From: CAXTEJ01 sp964243295
Lineage (GTDB): Bacteria > Actinomycetota > Actinomycetes > Actinomycetales > Angustibacteraceae
Reading direction: 5' to 3'
Assembly: GCA_964243295.1 (NCBI GenBank)
Contig: CAXTEJ010000009.1
Span: 1-64,000, forward strand
Length of the DNA stretch: 64,000 nt
This document shows, piece after piece, positions 8,316-17,806 of the stretch. The position numbers were made by a program, and so were the translations under genes. A model generated the notes under the pieces. It made no database searches. It was not told the DNA's origin and saw nothing but the letters and a program-made list of their open reading frames with translations. The first letter of the stretch is position 1. The number at the start of each line of letters is the position of its first letter.

Positions 8316-9660
8316 GGCGCAGCCTCCTCGGACGTCGGTCGGTGGCCAGTGCGGCCGTCGCCCCGGTCGGGGCGGTCACCGCGCGGGGTCGGGGCGCGCG
8401 TTCAGGCTCGGGCACCTCCCGCCAGTCGTCGGGGAGGATGTGGTCGAGCACGTCGTCGACGGTGACGGCGCCGAGCAGGTGGCCGTCTTCGTCGGCGATG
8501 GGCACGCCCACCAGGTTGTACGTCGCGAGGAACCGCGTCACCTGGCCGAGCGTCGCGTGGGGCGGCAGCGCCTCGATGTCCTTGTCGATGATGCCGCCGA
8601 TCGCCGCGTGGGGCGGCTCGCGCAGCATCCGCTGGATGTGCACGAGCCCCACGAACCGCCCGGTCGGCGTCTCCAGCGGCGGCCGGCAGACGTAGACGTT
8701 CGAGGCCAGCGCAGGGCTGAGCTCGGCCCGGCGCACGACGGCGAGCGCCTCGGCGATCGTCGCGTCGGGCGCGAGGATCACCGGCTCGGTCGTCATCAGG
8801 CCGCCGGCGGTGTTCTCGTCGTAGGTGAGCAGCCGGCGCAGCGGCTCGGCCTCCTCGGGCTCCATCAGCTGCAGCAGCCGCTCGGCGACCTCCTCCGACA
8901 GCTCGGAGAGCAGGTCGGCGGCGTCGTCGGGCTGCATCGCCTCGAGGACGTCGGCCGCGCGCTCGTTCTCGAGCTGGCTGAGGATCTGCACCTGGTCGTC
9001 CTCAGGCAGCTCCTCCAGCACGTCGGCCAGCTTCTCGTCGTCCAGCCCGGCGGCGACCTCGCCGCGGCGCTTGGGCGACAGCTCGCGGATGACGTCCGCG
9101 AGGTCGGCGGCCTTGAGCGAGTCGAACGTCGACAGCAGGTTGGCCACGCCCTGGCCGGTCGTGGCGACCGACAGACCGGTGACCTGGTCGGGGTCGAGCA
9201 GCAGCGTCTCGCCGCGCTTGCGCAGCCGGCTCGACAGCCCGCGCGCCGGCACGCCGCGGCGCACGAAGACCTTCGACACCACCCAGTCGCGCGTGCGCTG
9301 CTGCGACACCGCGAGGTCCTCGACGATGACGTCGCCGGTGCCGTCCTGCAGCGTCACCGCGCGGTCGAGCAGCTCGGCGAGCACGAGGGTCTCGGTGGGT
9401 CGCCGCTCGAAGCGGCGCAAGTTGACCACGCCGGTGGTGATGACCTGGCCGACGTCGATGCTGGTGACGCGGGTCATCGGCAAGAACACCCGGCGGCGCC
9501 CCGGCACCTCCACGACGAGCCCGATGACCAGCGGCGGCACGCTGCCCGGTCGCAGCACGACGACGACGTCGCGCACCCGGCCGACCTGGTCTCCGAGGGG
9601 GTCGAAGACGGCCAGTCCTGACATGCGCGCGACGAAGACGCGCGAGGGGGAGCCGCTCAC
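8305..9660 (-). CDS. MgtE N-terminal / CBS-pair protein with PRC-barrel-like N-terminus
   Basis: A 451-residue soluble protein. The first 150 or so residues contain two beta-barrel-like repeats (DPLGDQVGRVRDVVV), resembling PRC-barrel domains. A helical MgtE intracellular N domain follows (RGEVAAGLDDEKLADVLEEL and similar superhelical repeats). A CBS pair sits at about 290-420 (AGGLMTTEP, then LVGVPIADEDGHLLGAVTVDD). The MgtE transmembrane channel domain is absent, so this is a magnesium-sensing module without the pore. It shares an overlap with the DUF1003 gene and may regulate that partner or another transporter. Confidence 0.88.
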   Translation of the reverse strand: MSGSPSRVFVARMSGLAVFDPLGDQVGRVRDVVVVLRPGSVPPLVIGLVVEVPGRRRVFLPMTRVTSIDVGQVITTGVVNLRRFERRPTETLVLAELLDRAVTLQDGTGDVIVEDLAVSQQRTRDWVVSKVFVRRGVPARGLSSRLRKRGETLLLDPDQVTGLSVATTGQGVANLLSTFDSLKAADLADVIRELSPKRRGEVAAGLDDEKLADVLEELPEDDQVQILSQLENERAADVLEAMQPDDAADLLSELSEEVAERLLQLMEPEEAEPLRRLLTYDENTAGGLMTTEPVILAPDATIAEALAVVRRAELSPALASNVYVCRPPLETPTGRFVGLVHIQRMLREPPHAAIGGIIDKDIEALPPHATLGQVTRFLATYNLVGVPIADEDGHLLGAVTVDDVLDHILPDDWREVPEPERAPRPRAVTAPTGATAALATDRRPRRLRRGT

Positions 9661-9710
9661 GGAGCCCAGGCTATCGCCGCGCCGCGGGGCGCCCCACTAC
9701 CCTGCGGCCC

Positions 9711-10604
9711 ATGGACGTCCGCCTGGAGTACGACGTCGTCGACGTGTTCACCGACGTCCCCTTCGCGGGCAACCCGCTGGCCGTCGTCCACGGCACGGCC
9801 GGGCTGCCGGACGCCGCGCTGCAGGCCATCGCGCGCGAGTTCGACCTGTCCGAGACCGCGTTCCCCACCGTGCCGGACGACGGTGCGCCCGGTAGCGAGT
9901 ACTCCCTGCGCATCTTCACCGCGCGCACCGAGCTGCCGTTCGCCGGCCACCCGTCGATCGGCACGGCGTGGACGCTGGTGCAGCGCGGCCTCGTTCAGGG
10001 GCCGGAGCTGGTGCAGCACTGCGGGGCGGGGCCGGTCGGGCTCGTCGTCGGGGCCGGCGAGGGCGCCGACGCGATCACCTGGCTGACCGGCGCGGCCCCG
10101 CGGGTGCGCGACCGGCTCTCGCCCGACGAGCCGCTCGCGGCCGTGGGGCTGTCGTCGACCGACCTGGTCGGGCTGCCGACCGTGCTCGCCGGCACCGGCC
10201 TGGACTTTTGCTACCTGATGGTGCGCCCGGGTGCGGTCGCCCGCGCGGTGCCCGACGTCCGGCTGCTGCGCCGGCTGCGCTCGCTCGGCCCCGACATCGG
10301 TGGCGTGTCGGTGGTGGGGTGGCACGACGGCGCCGCGCGCGTGCGCGTGTTCACCGACGACATCGGCGCCCTCGAGGACCCCGCCACCGGCTCGGCCGCG
10401 CTGGGCCTGTCCGTCGCGCTCGTCGACCACGGCCTGCTGCCGCCGGACGGCGAGTCCCGCTACGCCGTGCGGCAGGGCCTCGAGCTCGGCCGCCCCTCGA
10501 CCCTGCACTGCGTCGTCGAGGCCTCGGGCGGCGCGGCGACGCGCTGCCGGGTCGGCGGCCAGGTGGTGCCCGTCGCCACCGGGACGATGCGAGCCCCCGA
10601 CTGA
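9711..10604 (+). CDS. PhzF-family isomerase/epimerase
   Basis: A 297-residue protein of the PhzF/diaminopimelate-epimerase fold. The N-terminal signature YDVVDVFTDVPFAGNPLAVV and the catalytic Glu in SETAF are present, as are FAGHPSIG and DPATGSAA, the two phosphate- or carboxylate-binding loops. Family members isomerise or epimerise small carboxylates; the substrate here is unknown. ATG at 9711 follows the MgtE-N gene's divergent start by 50 bp. The arsenate-reductase-like gene begins 16 bp downstream and is probably co-transcribed. Confidence 0.9.
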   Translation: MDVRLEYDVVDVFTDVPFAGNPLAVVHGTAGLPDAALQAIAREFDLSETAFPTVPDDGAPGSEYSLRIFTARTELPFAGHPSIGTAWTLVQRGLVQGPELVQHCGAGPVGLVVGAGEGADAITWLTGAAPRVRDRLSPDEPLAAVGLSSTDLVGLPTVLAGTGLDFCYLMVRPGAVARAVPDVRLLRRLRSLGPDIGGVSVVGWHDGAARVRVFTDDIGALEDPATGSAALGLSVALVDHGLLPPDGESRYAVRQGLELGRPSTLHCVVEASGGAATRCRVGGQVVPVATGTMRAPD

Positions 10605-10619
10605 CCGACGAGGAGAGTC

Positions 10620-11039
10620 ATGCCCGACAAGCCCAGCGTGCTGTTCGTCTGCGTCCACAACGCCGGCCGGTCCCAGATGGCCGCCGGCTGGCTCGCCCAC
10701 CTCGCCGGTGACGGCGTCGAGGTGCGCTCGGCGGGCTCGCTGCCCGCCGACGGGGTCAACCCGGCCGCCGTCACCGCCATGGCCGAGGTCGGCATCGACA
10801 TCTCGCACCAGCAGCCCAAGGTGCTCACGACCGACGCCGTGCAGGCCTCCGACGTCGTCATCACCATGGGCTGCGGCGACGCGTGCCCGTTCCTCCCCGG
10901 CAAGCGCTACCTCGACTGGGCGCTCGACGACCCCGCGGGGCAGGGGGTCGAGGCCGTGCGCCCCATCCGCGACGAGATCGAGGCCCGCGTCCGCGCCCTC
11001 GTCGACGAGCTGCTGCCCCCGGTGGCCGGCGCGCCCTGA
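10620..11039 (+). CDS. arsC: arsenate reductase / low-molecular-weight phosphatase family (ArsC)
   Basis: A 139-residue enzyme of the LMW phosphatase fold. The P-loop Cys11-x5-Arg17 (CVHNAGRS) and the second redox region MGCGDACP (Cys85, Cys89) match actinobacterial thiol-dependent arsenate reductases. The acid-containing loop DWALDDPAG follows. It would reduce arsenate to arsenite using thioredoxin or mycothiol. GAGGAGAGTC just before ATG 10620 is a good ribosome site. No arsenite exporter or ArsR gene is adjacent, so the physiological role is less certain than the fold. Confidence 0.88.
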   Translation: MPDKPSVLFVCVHNAGRSQMAAGWLAHLAGDGVEVRSAGSLPADGVNPAAVTAMAEVGIDISHQQPKVLTTDAVQASDVVITMGCGDACPFLPGKRYLDWALDDPAGQGVEAVRPIRDEIEARVRALVDELLPPVAGAP

Positions 11040-11058
11040 CCGATCGCCTGCCGGTCAG
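11036..11058. terminator. possible hairpin after arsC
   Basis: CTGACCG and CGGTCAG form a 7-bp stem around a 9-nt loop directly at the arsC stop codon, between convergent genes. There is no U-tract, so this is a weak terminator candidate. Confidence 0.3.
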
Positions 11059-11135
11059 TCCAGCTCTCGCACCGCAGTGGTCATCGAGCCGCTCGCGTCG
11101 CCGGCACGCCAAGCGCCGAGTCGGCTCACCGCCCG

Positions 11136-11654
11136 TCAGCGCCGACGCCGACGACCGCCGAGGTGCCACGGCCGCCACGTGGACGTCGTGCCCTCGGCCG
11201 GCGGCGGCTCGGCCGCACCGCTGGCGTCGTCGTAGGAGCCGGGGCGCTCGGTCGCCGCGCCGCGGGCCTCGACCCGCGTGACGGTGGCACCGGCCTGCCA
11301 GCGCGCCGGGAGCTCGGCGGGTGGCACAGGCGAGTTCAGCCGGCTCGCCGCCAGGGCCGTGGCCGCGGGCAGCCAGCGCTCGTCGTCCGGGCTGAGCGTG
11401 GTGGCGAGGGCGGGGACGGTGAGCAGCCGCTGCCCGGTGTCCTTGCTGCGCACGAGCAGGTCGACCTCGCCGGCCAGGGGCGGCAGCTGCTGCTCGCCCG
11501 GGCCGCTGACCAGGTGCACGGCCCCCTCGTGCCAGACGTGCCACGCGGGCCAGGCGCGCTGCTGACCGGCGGGCCGCAGCCAGACCAGGCCGGTCTTGGA
11601 CGCCGCCTCCGCGAGCAGCGCCGCCTCGGACTCGACCGACGGCTCGCTGCTCAT
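11136..11654 (-). CDS. hypothetical protein (possible FMN-binding split-barrel-like)
   Basis: A 172-residue protein not firmly recognised. The first 110 residues form an alternating hydrophobic pattern with many Trp (RAWPAWHVWHEGAVHLVSGP, then LAGEVDLLVRSKDTGQRLLT). This could be a small beta-barrel of the pyridoxamine-oxidase-like type, but no diagnostic motif is seen. The tail is disordered, Pro/Glu/Arg-rich and ends in five Arg. Codon bias is that of a real gene. ATG at 11654. It is monocistronic and convergent with arsC. Confidence 0.7.
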   Translation of the reverse strand: MSSEPSVESEAALLAEAASKTGLVWLRPAGQQRAWPAWHVWHEGAVHLVSGPGEQQLPPLAGEVDLLVRSKDTGQRLLTVPALATTLSPDDERWLPAATALAASRLNSPVPPAELPARWQAGATVTRVEARGAATERPGSYDDASGAAEPPPAEGTTSTWRPWHLGGRRRRR

Positions 11655-11819
11655 GCGCGGCAGCGTAGCTGCAGGCCGAGGGTTGGCCGGGCCGTCGCGC
11701 GGCCGTCAGTGTTCTGCGGCGGGCACGTCGGACAAAACGCGTTGAGACGGCACCGGGACGCCGGCTGATCGCCGACGTCGCGTTGCAGGCCACCCCTGTG
11801 CTCGGCTGTGCCGGTCAGC
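11655..11819. other. 165-bp intergenic spacer
   Basis: No coding signal or RNA was recognised here. It separates the upstream side of the hypothetical gene from the 3' end of the giant secreted protein gene and marks the left edge of the less GC-rich accessory region. Confidence 0.5.
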
Positions 11820-14800
11820 TCATTTCGGTCTGACCTCGAGGGGCGCGACAGCCGAGGTGTCGACGATGGCTCCGGAGTAGATGTCCGTCAGCTGCAGGTG
11901 GTATTGCCTTCTCTGGAGCGTGGTGACCTTGTCGACGTTGATGGAGATGATGGCGGACGTTCCGGTGCGCTTTTCAGTGCCGACGATGATGCCGTCGGCG
12001 TCGACCAGGGAGGCCGCGTACTGGGTCCCGCTCAGGTTGCGGTTCCAGGCGATGGTGGCCTTGACCGGCGTCGTGGACGACACGACGGAGGTGGCCGACA
12101 AAGTCACTGTCGGTTTGAAGGACATCGGCTGGACCTCCAGCGAGACGGCTGCCGACTGGTCGACGACCTCACCGGTGTAGATGTCGGTGATGCGTACCGT
12201 GTACTGCCGCTGCTGCATCGTGCTGACGTTGTCGACGTTGATGGAGATGATGGCGGACGTTCCGCTGCGCTTCTCGGTGCCGACGATGATGCCCTCTGCG
12301 TCGACCAGGGAGGCCGCGTACTGGGTCCCTGTCAGGTTCCGGTTCCAGGCGATGGTCGCCTTGACCGTCGTCGCGGAAGACACGACGGTGGCACTCGACA
12401 AGGACACCGTCGGCGTGAACGACATCGGCTGAACCTCGAGCGAGACGGTTGGCGACTGGTCGACGACCTCACCGGTGTAGATGTCGGTGATGCGTACCGT
12501 GTACTGCCGCTGCTGCATCGTGCTGACGTTGTCGACGTTGATGGAGATCGTGGCTGAGGTCCCACTGCGCACCTCCGCGCCTACGGCTAAGCCGTCCGCG
12601 TCGACCAAGGATGCTGCGTAGCGAGTTCCCGTCAGGTTCCGAACCCATCGCAGGGTGGCCCTGATTGGCGTCGCCGACGACACGACTGTTGCTGTCGGCA
12701 ACGTCACCGTCGGCCGGAAGGACATCGGCTTGACCTCCAGTAACACGGGGGCCGACCGGTCGATGACGTCGCCGGAGTAGATGTCGGTGATGCGCACGAC
12801 GTATTGCCGCTGTTCGGCCTTGCTGACGTTGTCGACGTCGATGTCGATCACGGCGGTGGTCCCGTCCCTGGCCCCGCCGATCGTGTTCTCGTTGGCGTCG
12901 ACCAGCTCGGCGGCGTAGCGGGTGCCGGTGAGGTCCCGGTTCCAGCTGATGGTCGCCTTCACCGGCGTCGCCGAGGACACCGTCGATGCGGTCGACAACG
13001 ACACCGCGGGCTCGAAGGACATCGGCTGCACCTGCAGCGCTGCGCCAGGGGACACGTCGATGACGTCGCCGGAGTAGATGTCGGTGATGCGCACGACGTA
13101 GTGGCGCTGTTCGGCGTTGCTGACGTTGTCGACGTCGATGTCGATCACCGCGGTGGTCCCGTCCCTGGCCCCGCCGATCGTGTTCTCGTTGGCGTCGACC
13201 AGCTCGGCGGCGTAGCGGGTGCCGGTGAGGTCCCGGTTCCAGCTGATGGTCGCCTTCACCGGTGCCGCCGAGGACACCACCGATGCGGTGGACAATGTCA
13301 CCGTCGAGGAGAAGGACGCGAGCTGCAGGTCGTACGGCCCCGCGAACCGCTCCGCTGACTGGACGACGAGCTCGTACTGACCGGGGTCGAGGGCTCCTTC
13401 CCACTGATCCGAGTCCTGCATGGTTCGACCGATGGGCTGGCCCGGCCCGGTCAGCGACCAGGTCGCGGCAGGGACGGTGAGCTTGAGCTCGTAGAGGCGT
13501 AGCCCGTCGTCGGGGATGGTGAAGCGGTAGACATCGCGCGAGGCCACGGTCTCGAGGTGACCGGCTCCTGCTGTGAGCACTCCATTGATCTTCCCGTCGG
13601 TGATGGTGGCCGCACCAGCCGCAAGGGGAGTCTCGAACGACTGGGCATCCGGCACCAGCACCAGGTTCAGGCGGTACTCCAGGTTCTCCTCCGTGGAGGA
13701 TCCTGCGGTGACCTCGAGACAGCTCGCACCATCAACGCCGGCGACCGTGGTCGCGCGACTTGCGACCCCTTCATGATCGACGAACCCGCCCGTGGTCGAC
13801 CACAGCCGCCACTGCAGCCCAGTGGGCGCATCATCAAGGTCGATCATCAGGTCGGTGGGCCCAGCAACGGTGAAGCAGTACCGGTCCGCCGCGCCTGCTT
13901 CCTCGATCAGTCCCGCGCCGTTGTCGTGGAGGTCGATGCTCGGGTCGAAGGTGGTGCCCTTGGACAGCGTCACGTCGAACTGCTGGTAGGGGACGCGGTC
14001 GGCGTCGACGGTGATCGAGCTGACGCCGAACCACGTCGAGCGGCTGAGGATGGTCGCCTGCACCTGCCGCACCGCGTGCGGCACGGTGAACGTGACGGGC
14101 ACGAGCAGCCCAGGGGACCCGTCGGCCATCGTCACGGCTGCAGGTGCTTCGCTGACGGCCGGGTAGGGCTGCCCGTCGACGACGAGGTCGAGCGCGTCCG
14201 TGTCTGCGTCGGCCGGGACGAGGACCGTCGCGGAAACCTTCAAGGCGCGGTGGCCGGGCAGCTCGTTGACGTAGAAGGAGTAACCGTTGTCTCCGGAGAA
14301 GGGACCGGCGTAGTTGGCGCCGGAGCCCAGCGAGCGGATGCGCCCTGGGAAGAAGTTGGCTGGCACGGTTCCGTTGAAGGCCACGGTCAGCGGTGTGTCA
14401 CCCAGGACGGCGTCCTCGGCGCTGATCCCGAAGGTGTCCCGCGTAGCCAGGCTCTTCGCGAAGGAGGGGTCGCCGGAAAAGCCGACGTCGAGCAGGCAGT
14501 CGGTCAGGCTGAGCCCGTCGGTGATCCCCGCGGCTTCACACACGGCCCTGGCGTTCGTCAAGGCTGCGTCGCTCAGGTCGGCCAGGCTCACTGCACCCAA
14601 GGGGCGGCTGCGGTCGGTGTGGTCCGCGGTGGTCTTCCCCGAGGGGTAGGTGAAGTGCGTGGAGTCCTCTGTCACGCGCCAGGAGTCGCCGAAAGTGGCG
14701 TACAGACGCTGGGCATACACCGAGGAGGCAGCCCCGAACTTCAGCGAACCGGTCACGTCGACGCCCTGCGCCGACACCAGGTCGTTGCGCGGGTCGCCGT

Positions 14801-16605
14801 CGAGGTTGCCCAGCATGCCCGTCAGCTGGCCTGCCCAAGATCGTGGGACGGCGATGCTGAAGTCACCGCGGTCGCCCGGCTGCGGGGTCCACGAGATGAC
14901 GGCCTGCTCGCCGGCATCATCGAACGCGCTCAGCAGCGAGATCACACCGCCGTAGCGAGAGATGAGGATGCCGTCGCCCAGGTCGGCGAGCTCACCTTCG
15001 AGCAGGCCGAAAGTCTCGCCGTTGGTCAGGACGGTTCCGTCTGCCTCCAGCTGGACCACCGTGCCGCCGCTGCTGACCGTCATGGCACCCACGCTCGACA
15101 TGTCGTTCTGCGCAGGAACCGTCCTCATCTGGACCTGCAGCCCGCTCGCCCGGTGATCGAGCAGCACGTACTCACCGACGCCATGGAAGTCGTAGTTGAG
15201 GCCGTCCAACGTCGCTAGTCGAGGATCGGCTCGCACCATGCCCGGGCTCGTCGTCGATCCTGGAGCGTGCGGGTCGTCGTCCCTGCCCGGCCCCCACGTG
15301 ACTACCTGATCCGCCGGGAGCGCGATGTTGAGATCGTCCAGCAGCAGGACCAGCTGGACAGGCCTGGTGAGCTGGAGGCACTCCAAAGCAGCCGCAGAGA
15401 CGCTGCCGTCCCCGGGGCCCCGCGTCGCAGCATTCACTGGCCCCAAACAGATCTCGTCGCGAGCGGTGTCGAAAGCCTGCGCCGCCGCGGCCGCCCTGGC
15501 AGCGGCCTGCTCGGCCGCGGTCTTCTTCACGTAGTCCTCAATACCCTGTGCCAGGGCACGGGCGGCGGCACGCTCGGCGAGGTACCGGGCTGCGGCGTCG
15601 GCGCCGCCGGCCGCCGCCGCCGCCGCCGCAGCCCCCGGCACGCTTGCGAGGGCGTCCCGGATCGACGAGTCGTCGACATGGGCATCAGGCGCCGGGATCT
15701 TGTCCTGCTCAGGAATGTCGACATCCCTGATGTTCTTTTCCGGGATGCGCTTCCGCTCGGTCTCGCACGCCTCAGACGCCGCCTCCTTGACCAGCACAGC
15801 ACCCAGCGGCATCCCCGTGACGGCGAAGTCCCGGTAGATCAGGCGGTCCTGGCACCTGTAGGCGACGCGGAAGGTGTCGACATAGCCCGTGAGGTTCCAC
15901 GCCGTGGTAGCGGCCCACCCCGCCAGGTGCAAGGCCGCGACGTACGTAGCTGCCGAGGTTGCTGCTGCCGTCGCTCCGCCGTTCCAGGCGCCTTTGACCT
16001 CAAGAACCCCAACGGGGTTAGTCGCGGGAGTCTGCGGGCTGTTACCGATGACCAGAACGTCCGTGCGTAGCGACTGCTTGTCGACGTCCAGCAGGGCGGC
16101 GATGTCCGCGCGGCTGCGGCCTGACATGTTCACCAAGTACGCGCCACCGATGTTGGTCTCCCATTGAAAGGGGGCCGAAATGTCGCCGGCGGTCGAGTTC
16201 CCGTCAAGCCTTTGGACCAGGCGGGCCTGAGCGATGGCCTCAATGTAGTCATTTTCCGAGTTCGGTCCATAGCACTCGTTGGGCAGGTATACCGTGTTTA
16301 ACGGGAGACGCTTCGTGATGAGACAGCGGTTATAACCACGTGACCTCAGTCTCGTTCCGTTGATGCAATAACTGTCACGACTATTGTTGGGAGCAACGTC
16401 CCCCAGGGACGCAGGTAGCAGCAGCTCCGGGTGGCCTGATGTCAGGCGCGCTGTTTGACGTCGATGCGGGTGCGGTCGAGCCGCCGACGGCGGCTTCGAC
16501 GGACGCCATCGCCCTGGTAGCGGAAAGCACAAAGCTCAAACACATCACCGTGACGCACAGGAACGACGTCGTCGCATGCCAGGTGATCACTCGCGTGGAA
16601 CGCAT
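11820..16605 (-). CDS. giant secreted protein with VWD domain and five C-terminal repeats; signal peptide frameshifted
   Basis: The main frame (11820-16532) encodes up to 1570 residues but has an implausible Arg/Pro-rich start. Another frame starting at ATG 16605, with GAAGGG upstream, encodes a clear signal peptide (TTSFLCVTVMCLSFVLSA) and ends soon after. Removing one base from the five-C run at 16400-16404 joins them, so I annotate one gene with a frameshift. Main-frame layout: a Cys-containing N domain with a possible D158...E178-x-K180 nuclease-like motif; an Ala-rich helical segment (about 290-350); a von Willebrand D domain (about 430-600, ADPRLATLDGLNYDFHGVGE) with a C8-like Cys segment; beta-rich domains; and five repeats of about 100 residues (1072-1570). 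The function is unknown, perhaps adhesion or surface interaction. Confidence 0.75.
11823..13314 (-). repeat. five tandem ~300-bp repeats encoding Ig-like/beta modules
   Basis: The phrase GACATCGGCT recurs on the plus strand at 12121, 12421, 12721 and 13018, giving periods of 300, 300 and 297 bp. Each unit encodes about 100 residues beginning near a LEVQPMSF linker, with conserved KATI.WNR.L.GT.YAA.LVDA and Y.V.ITDIYSG or YTG cores. Neighbouring units are much more alike than distant ones, which suggests recent unequal crossing over. The modules look like extracellular beta-sandwich stalks. Confidence 0.88.
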
Positions 16606-16788
16606 GTTGGCCCTTCACAGAAGTGCCCATCCCCCTGATGCGCTTCGGAGACCGTAAGCCCTGGGACGGTGCCGCAGTCAGGGCCGAACGAGTGAACACC
16701 GAGCGTCCGGCCGGGTATGACGGCGCCTCACCAGACACTGCTAGTAGCTGTAGCCTGCGCGCACAGGCGGAGCGCCGATGGGAGGAAC
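16606..16788. promoter_or_regulatory. divergent promoter region
   Basis: This 183-bp spacer separates the divergent VWD-protein and propeller genes. It holds a GAAGGG ribosome site for the minus-strand start at 16605 and GGAGGAAC just before ATG 16789. No convincing -35/-10 pair was identified. Confidence 0.4.
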
Positions 16789-17751
16789 ATGACGGACGCT
16801 GAGGTCATCGCCCTTGGTATCGTTCGATTTTACAAACGTTTTGGGACCCGGTTAGAGGTGTCATCACACCTGCTGATACAGGGCGCGGACGGGATAGCGC
16901 CGCGTCGTTCGGCGCCGGTGCTGGAGGCGCCCGGGGCCCTGTGGTGGGAGAACCGGCTGAGTCAGTCTGGGCGCAAGGTCATCAGCACGTCAGCCTTGAC
17001 CGTGGGTGACGGGTCGGACCGCCTTCACCAGCGATTGATCGTGGTCGATGTCGCGAGTGGGGACGTGATGCACACCGACGTCGTCTTCGACAAAACCTTT
17101 CAGACACTGACCTATGCGCTGTCGGCCGACGACCAGACCCTCGCGGTGGGCTTGAGTGAGCAGGTCGCCCTTGATGACGGCGGGACTGCGCCGCTGAGGA
17201 TGACGTTGAGTCTGCGTCGTGGGCTGGACATGAGCGTCGTGGTGGAGCGCCGCTTTCCTGGGTGCTACATCGGGCAGTCCAGTACGGACCAGTTGCTGCA
17301 GTGGTCGCCGGACGGTCGGTTCTTGGCGTTGCAGCTTCGTGAGCCCGACGAGCTGTACGACAGTTTGATCATCGTGGACGCGGCCACGTTGGAGACGGTG
17401 TACTGGTTGCGCGACGGGGCGTTGATGGGGTCGTTGTCCTGGTCGTCGGAAAGTGACCGGCTGGCGGTGATGGCGCATGCCGACGAGCCACGGATCCTGC
17501 ACGTGCGCGAACAGCGTCTGGAGGAGCTGTCGTGGTTGCCGGGCCGGCGGGTCGACCCACCGCGGGGCCCCCAGCTGCTGGGGTTGCTCGACGAGGGTCG
17601 TGCTCTGGTGATGCTGCAGACCCGGCGGCGGGTGCGGTTGCTGCTCGCCGACGTACAGACCGGGCAAGGTCCGGTCGCGGCGGCCTACCCCGTCACCGAC
17701 GACGACTGGCCCAACTGGGTGAGGCTTTCACGCGCTTGGGACCAGCTGTGA
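16789..17751 (+). CDS. beta-propeller-like protein, copy 1
   Basis: A 320-residue protein without signal peptide. Hydrophobic strand patterns and WD/TolB-like phrases (LLQWSPDGRFLALQL, GSLSWSSESDRLAVMA, LIIVDAATLETVYWL) indicate a beta-propeller. No catalytic motif is seen and I do not recognise a specific family. The ATG at 16789 has a strong GGAGGAAC ribosome site; an upstream in-frame start at 16717 looks spurious. A paralogue follows 55 bp downstream. The 3' 430 bp are almost identical to that copy while the 5' half is clearly diverged. Codon use is less GC-rich than in the flanking core genes, suggesting transfer. Confidence 0.75.
   Translation: MTDAEVIALGIVRFYKRFGTRLEVSSHLLIQGADGIAPRRSAPVLEAPGALWWENRLSQSGRKVISTSALTVGDGSDRLHQRLIVVDVASGDVMHTDVVFDKTFQTLTYALSADDQTLAVGLSEQVALDDGGTAPLRMTLSLRRGLDMSVVVERRFPGCYIGQSSTDQLLQWSPDGRFLALQLREPDELYDSLIIVDAATLETVYWLRDGALMGSLSWSSESDRLAVMAHADEPRILHVREQRLEELSWLPGRRVDPPRGPQLLGLLDEGRALVMLQTRRRVRLLLADVQTGQGPVAAAYPVTDDDWPNWVRLSRAWDQL
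17286..17721 (+). repeat. near-identical 3' segment, copy 1 (partner 18292-18727)
   Basis: By eye about 400 bp (17286-17686) match 18292-18692 without a difference, followed by one change at 17687 (TAC versus TTC) and identity again to about 17721. The 5' halves of the two genes differ at many positions, so this block was probably homogenised by gene conversion. Confidence 0.85.
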
Positions 17752-17806
17752 AGGTCGTGACCGTCCGGTTGGTTCACCCACGGGTAAGCCTCCGCGAGGG
17801 GACGTA

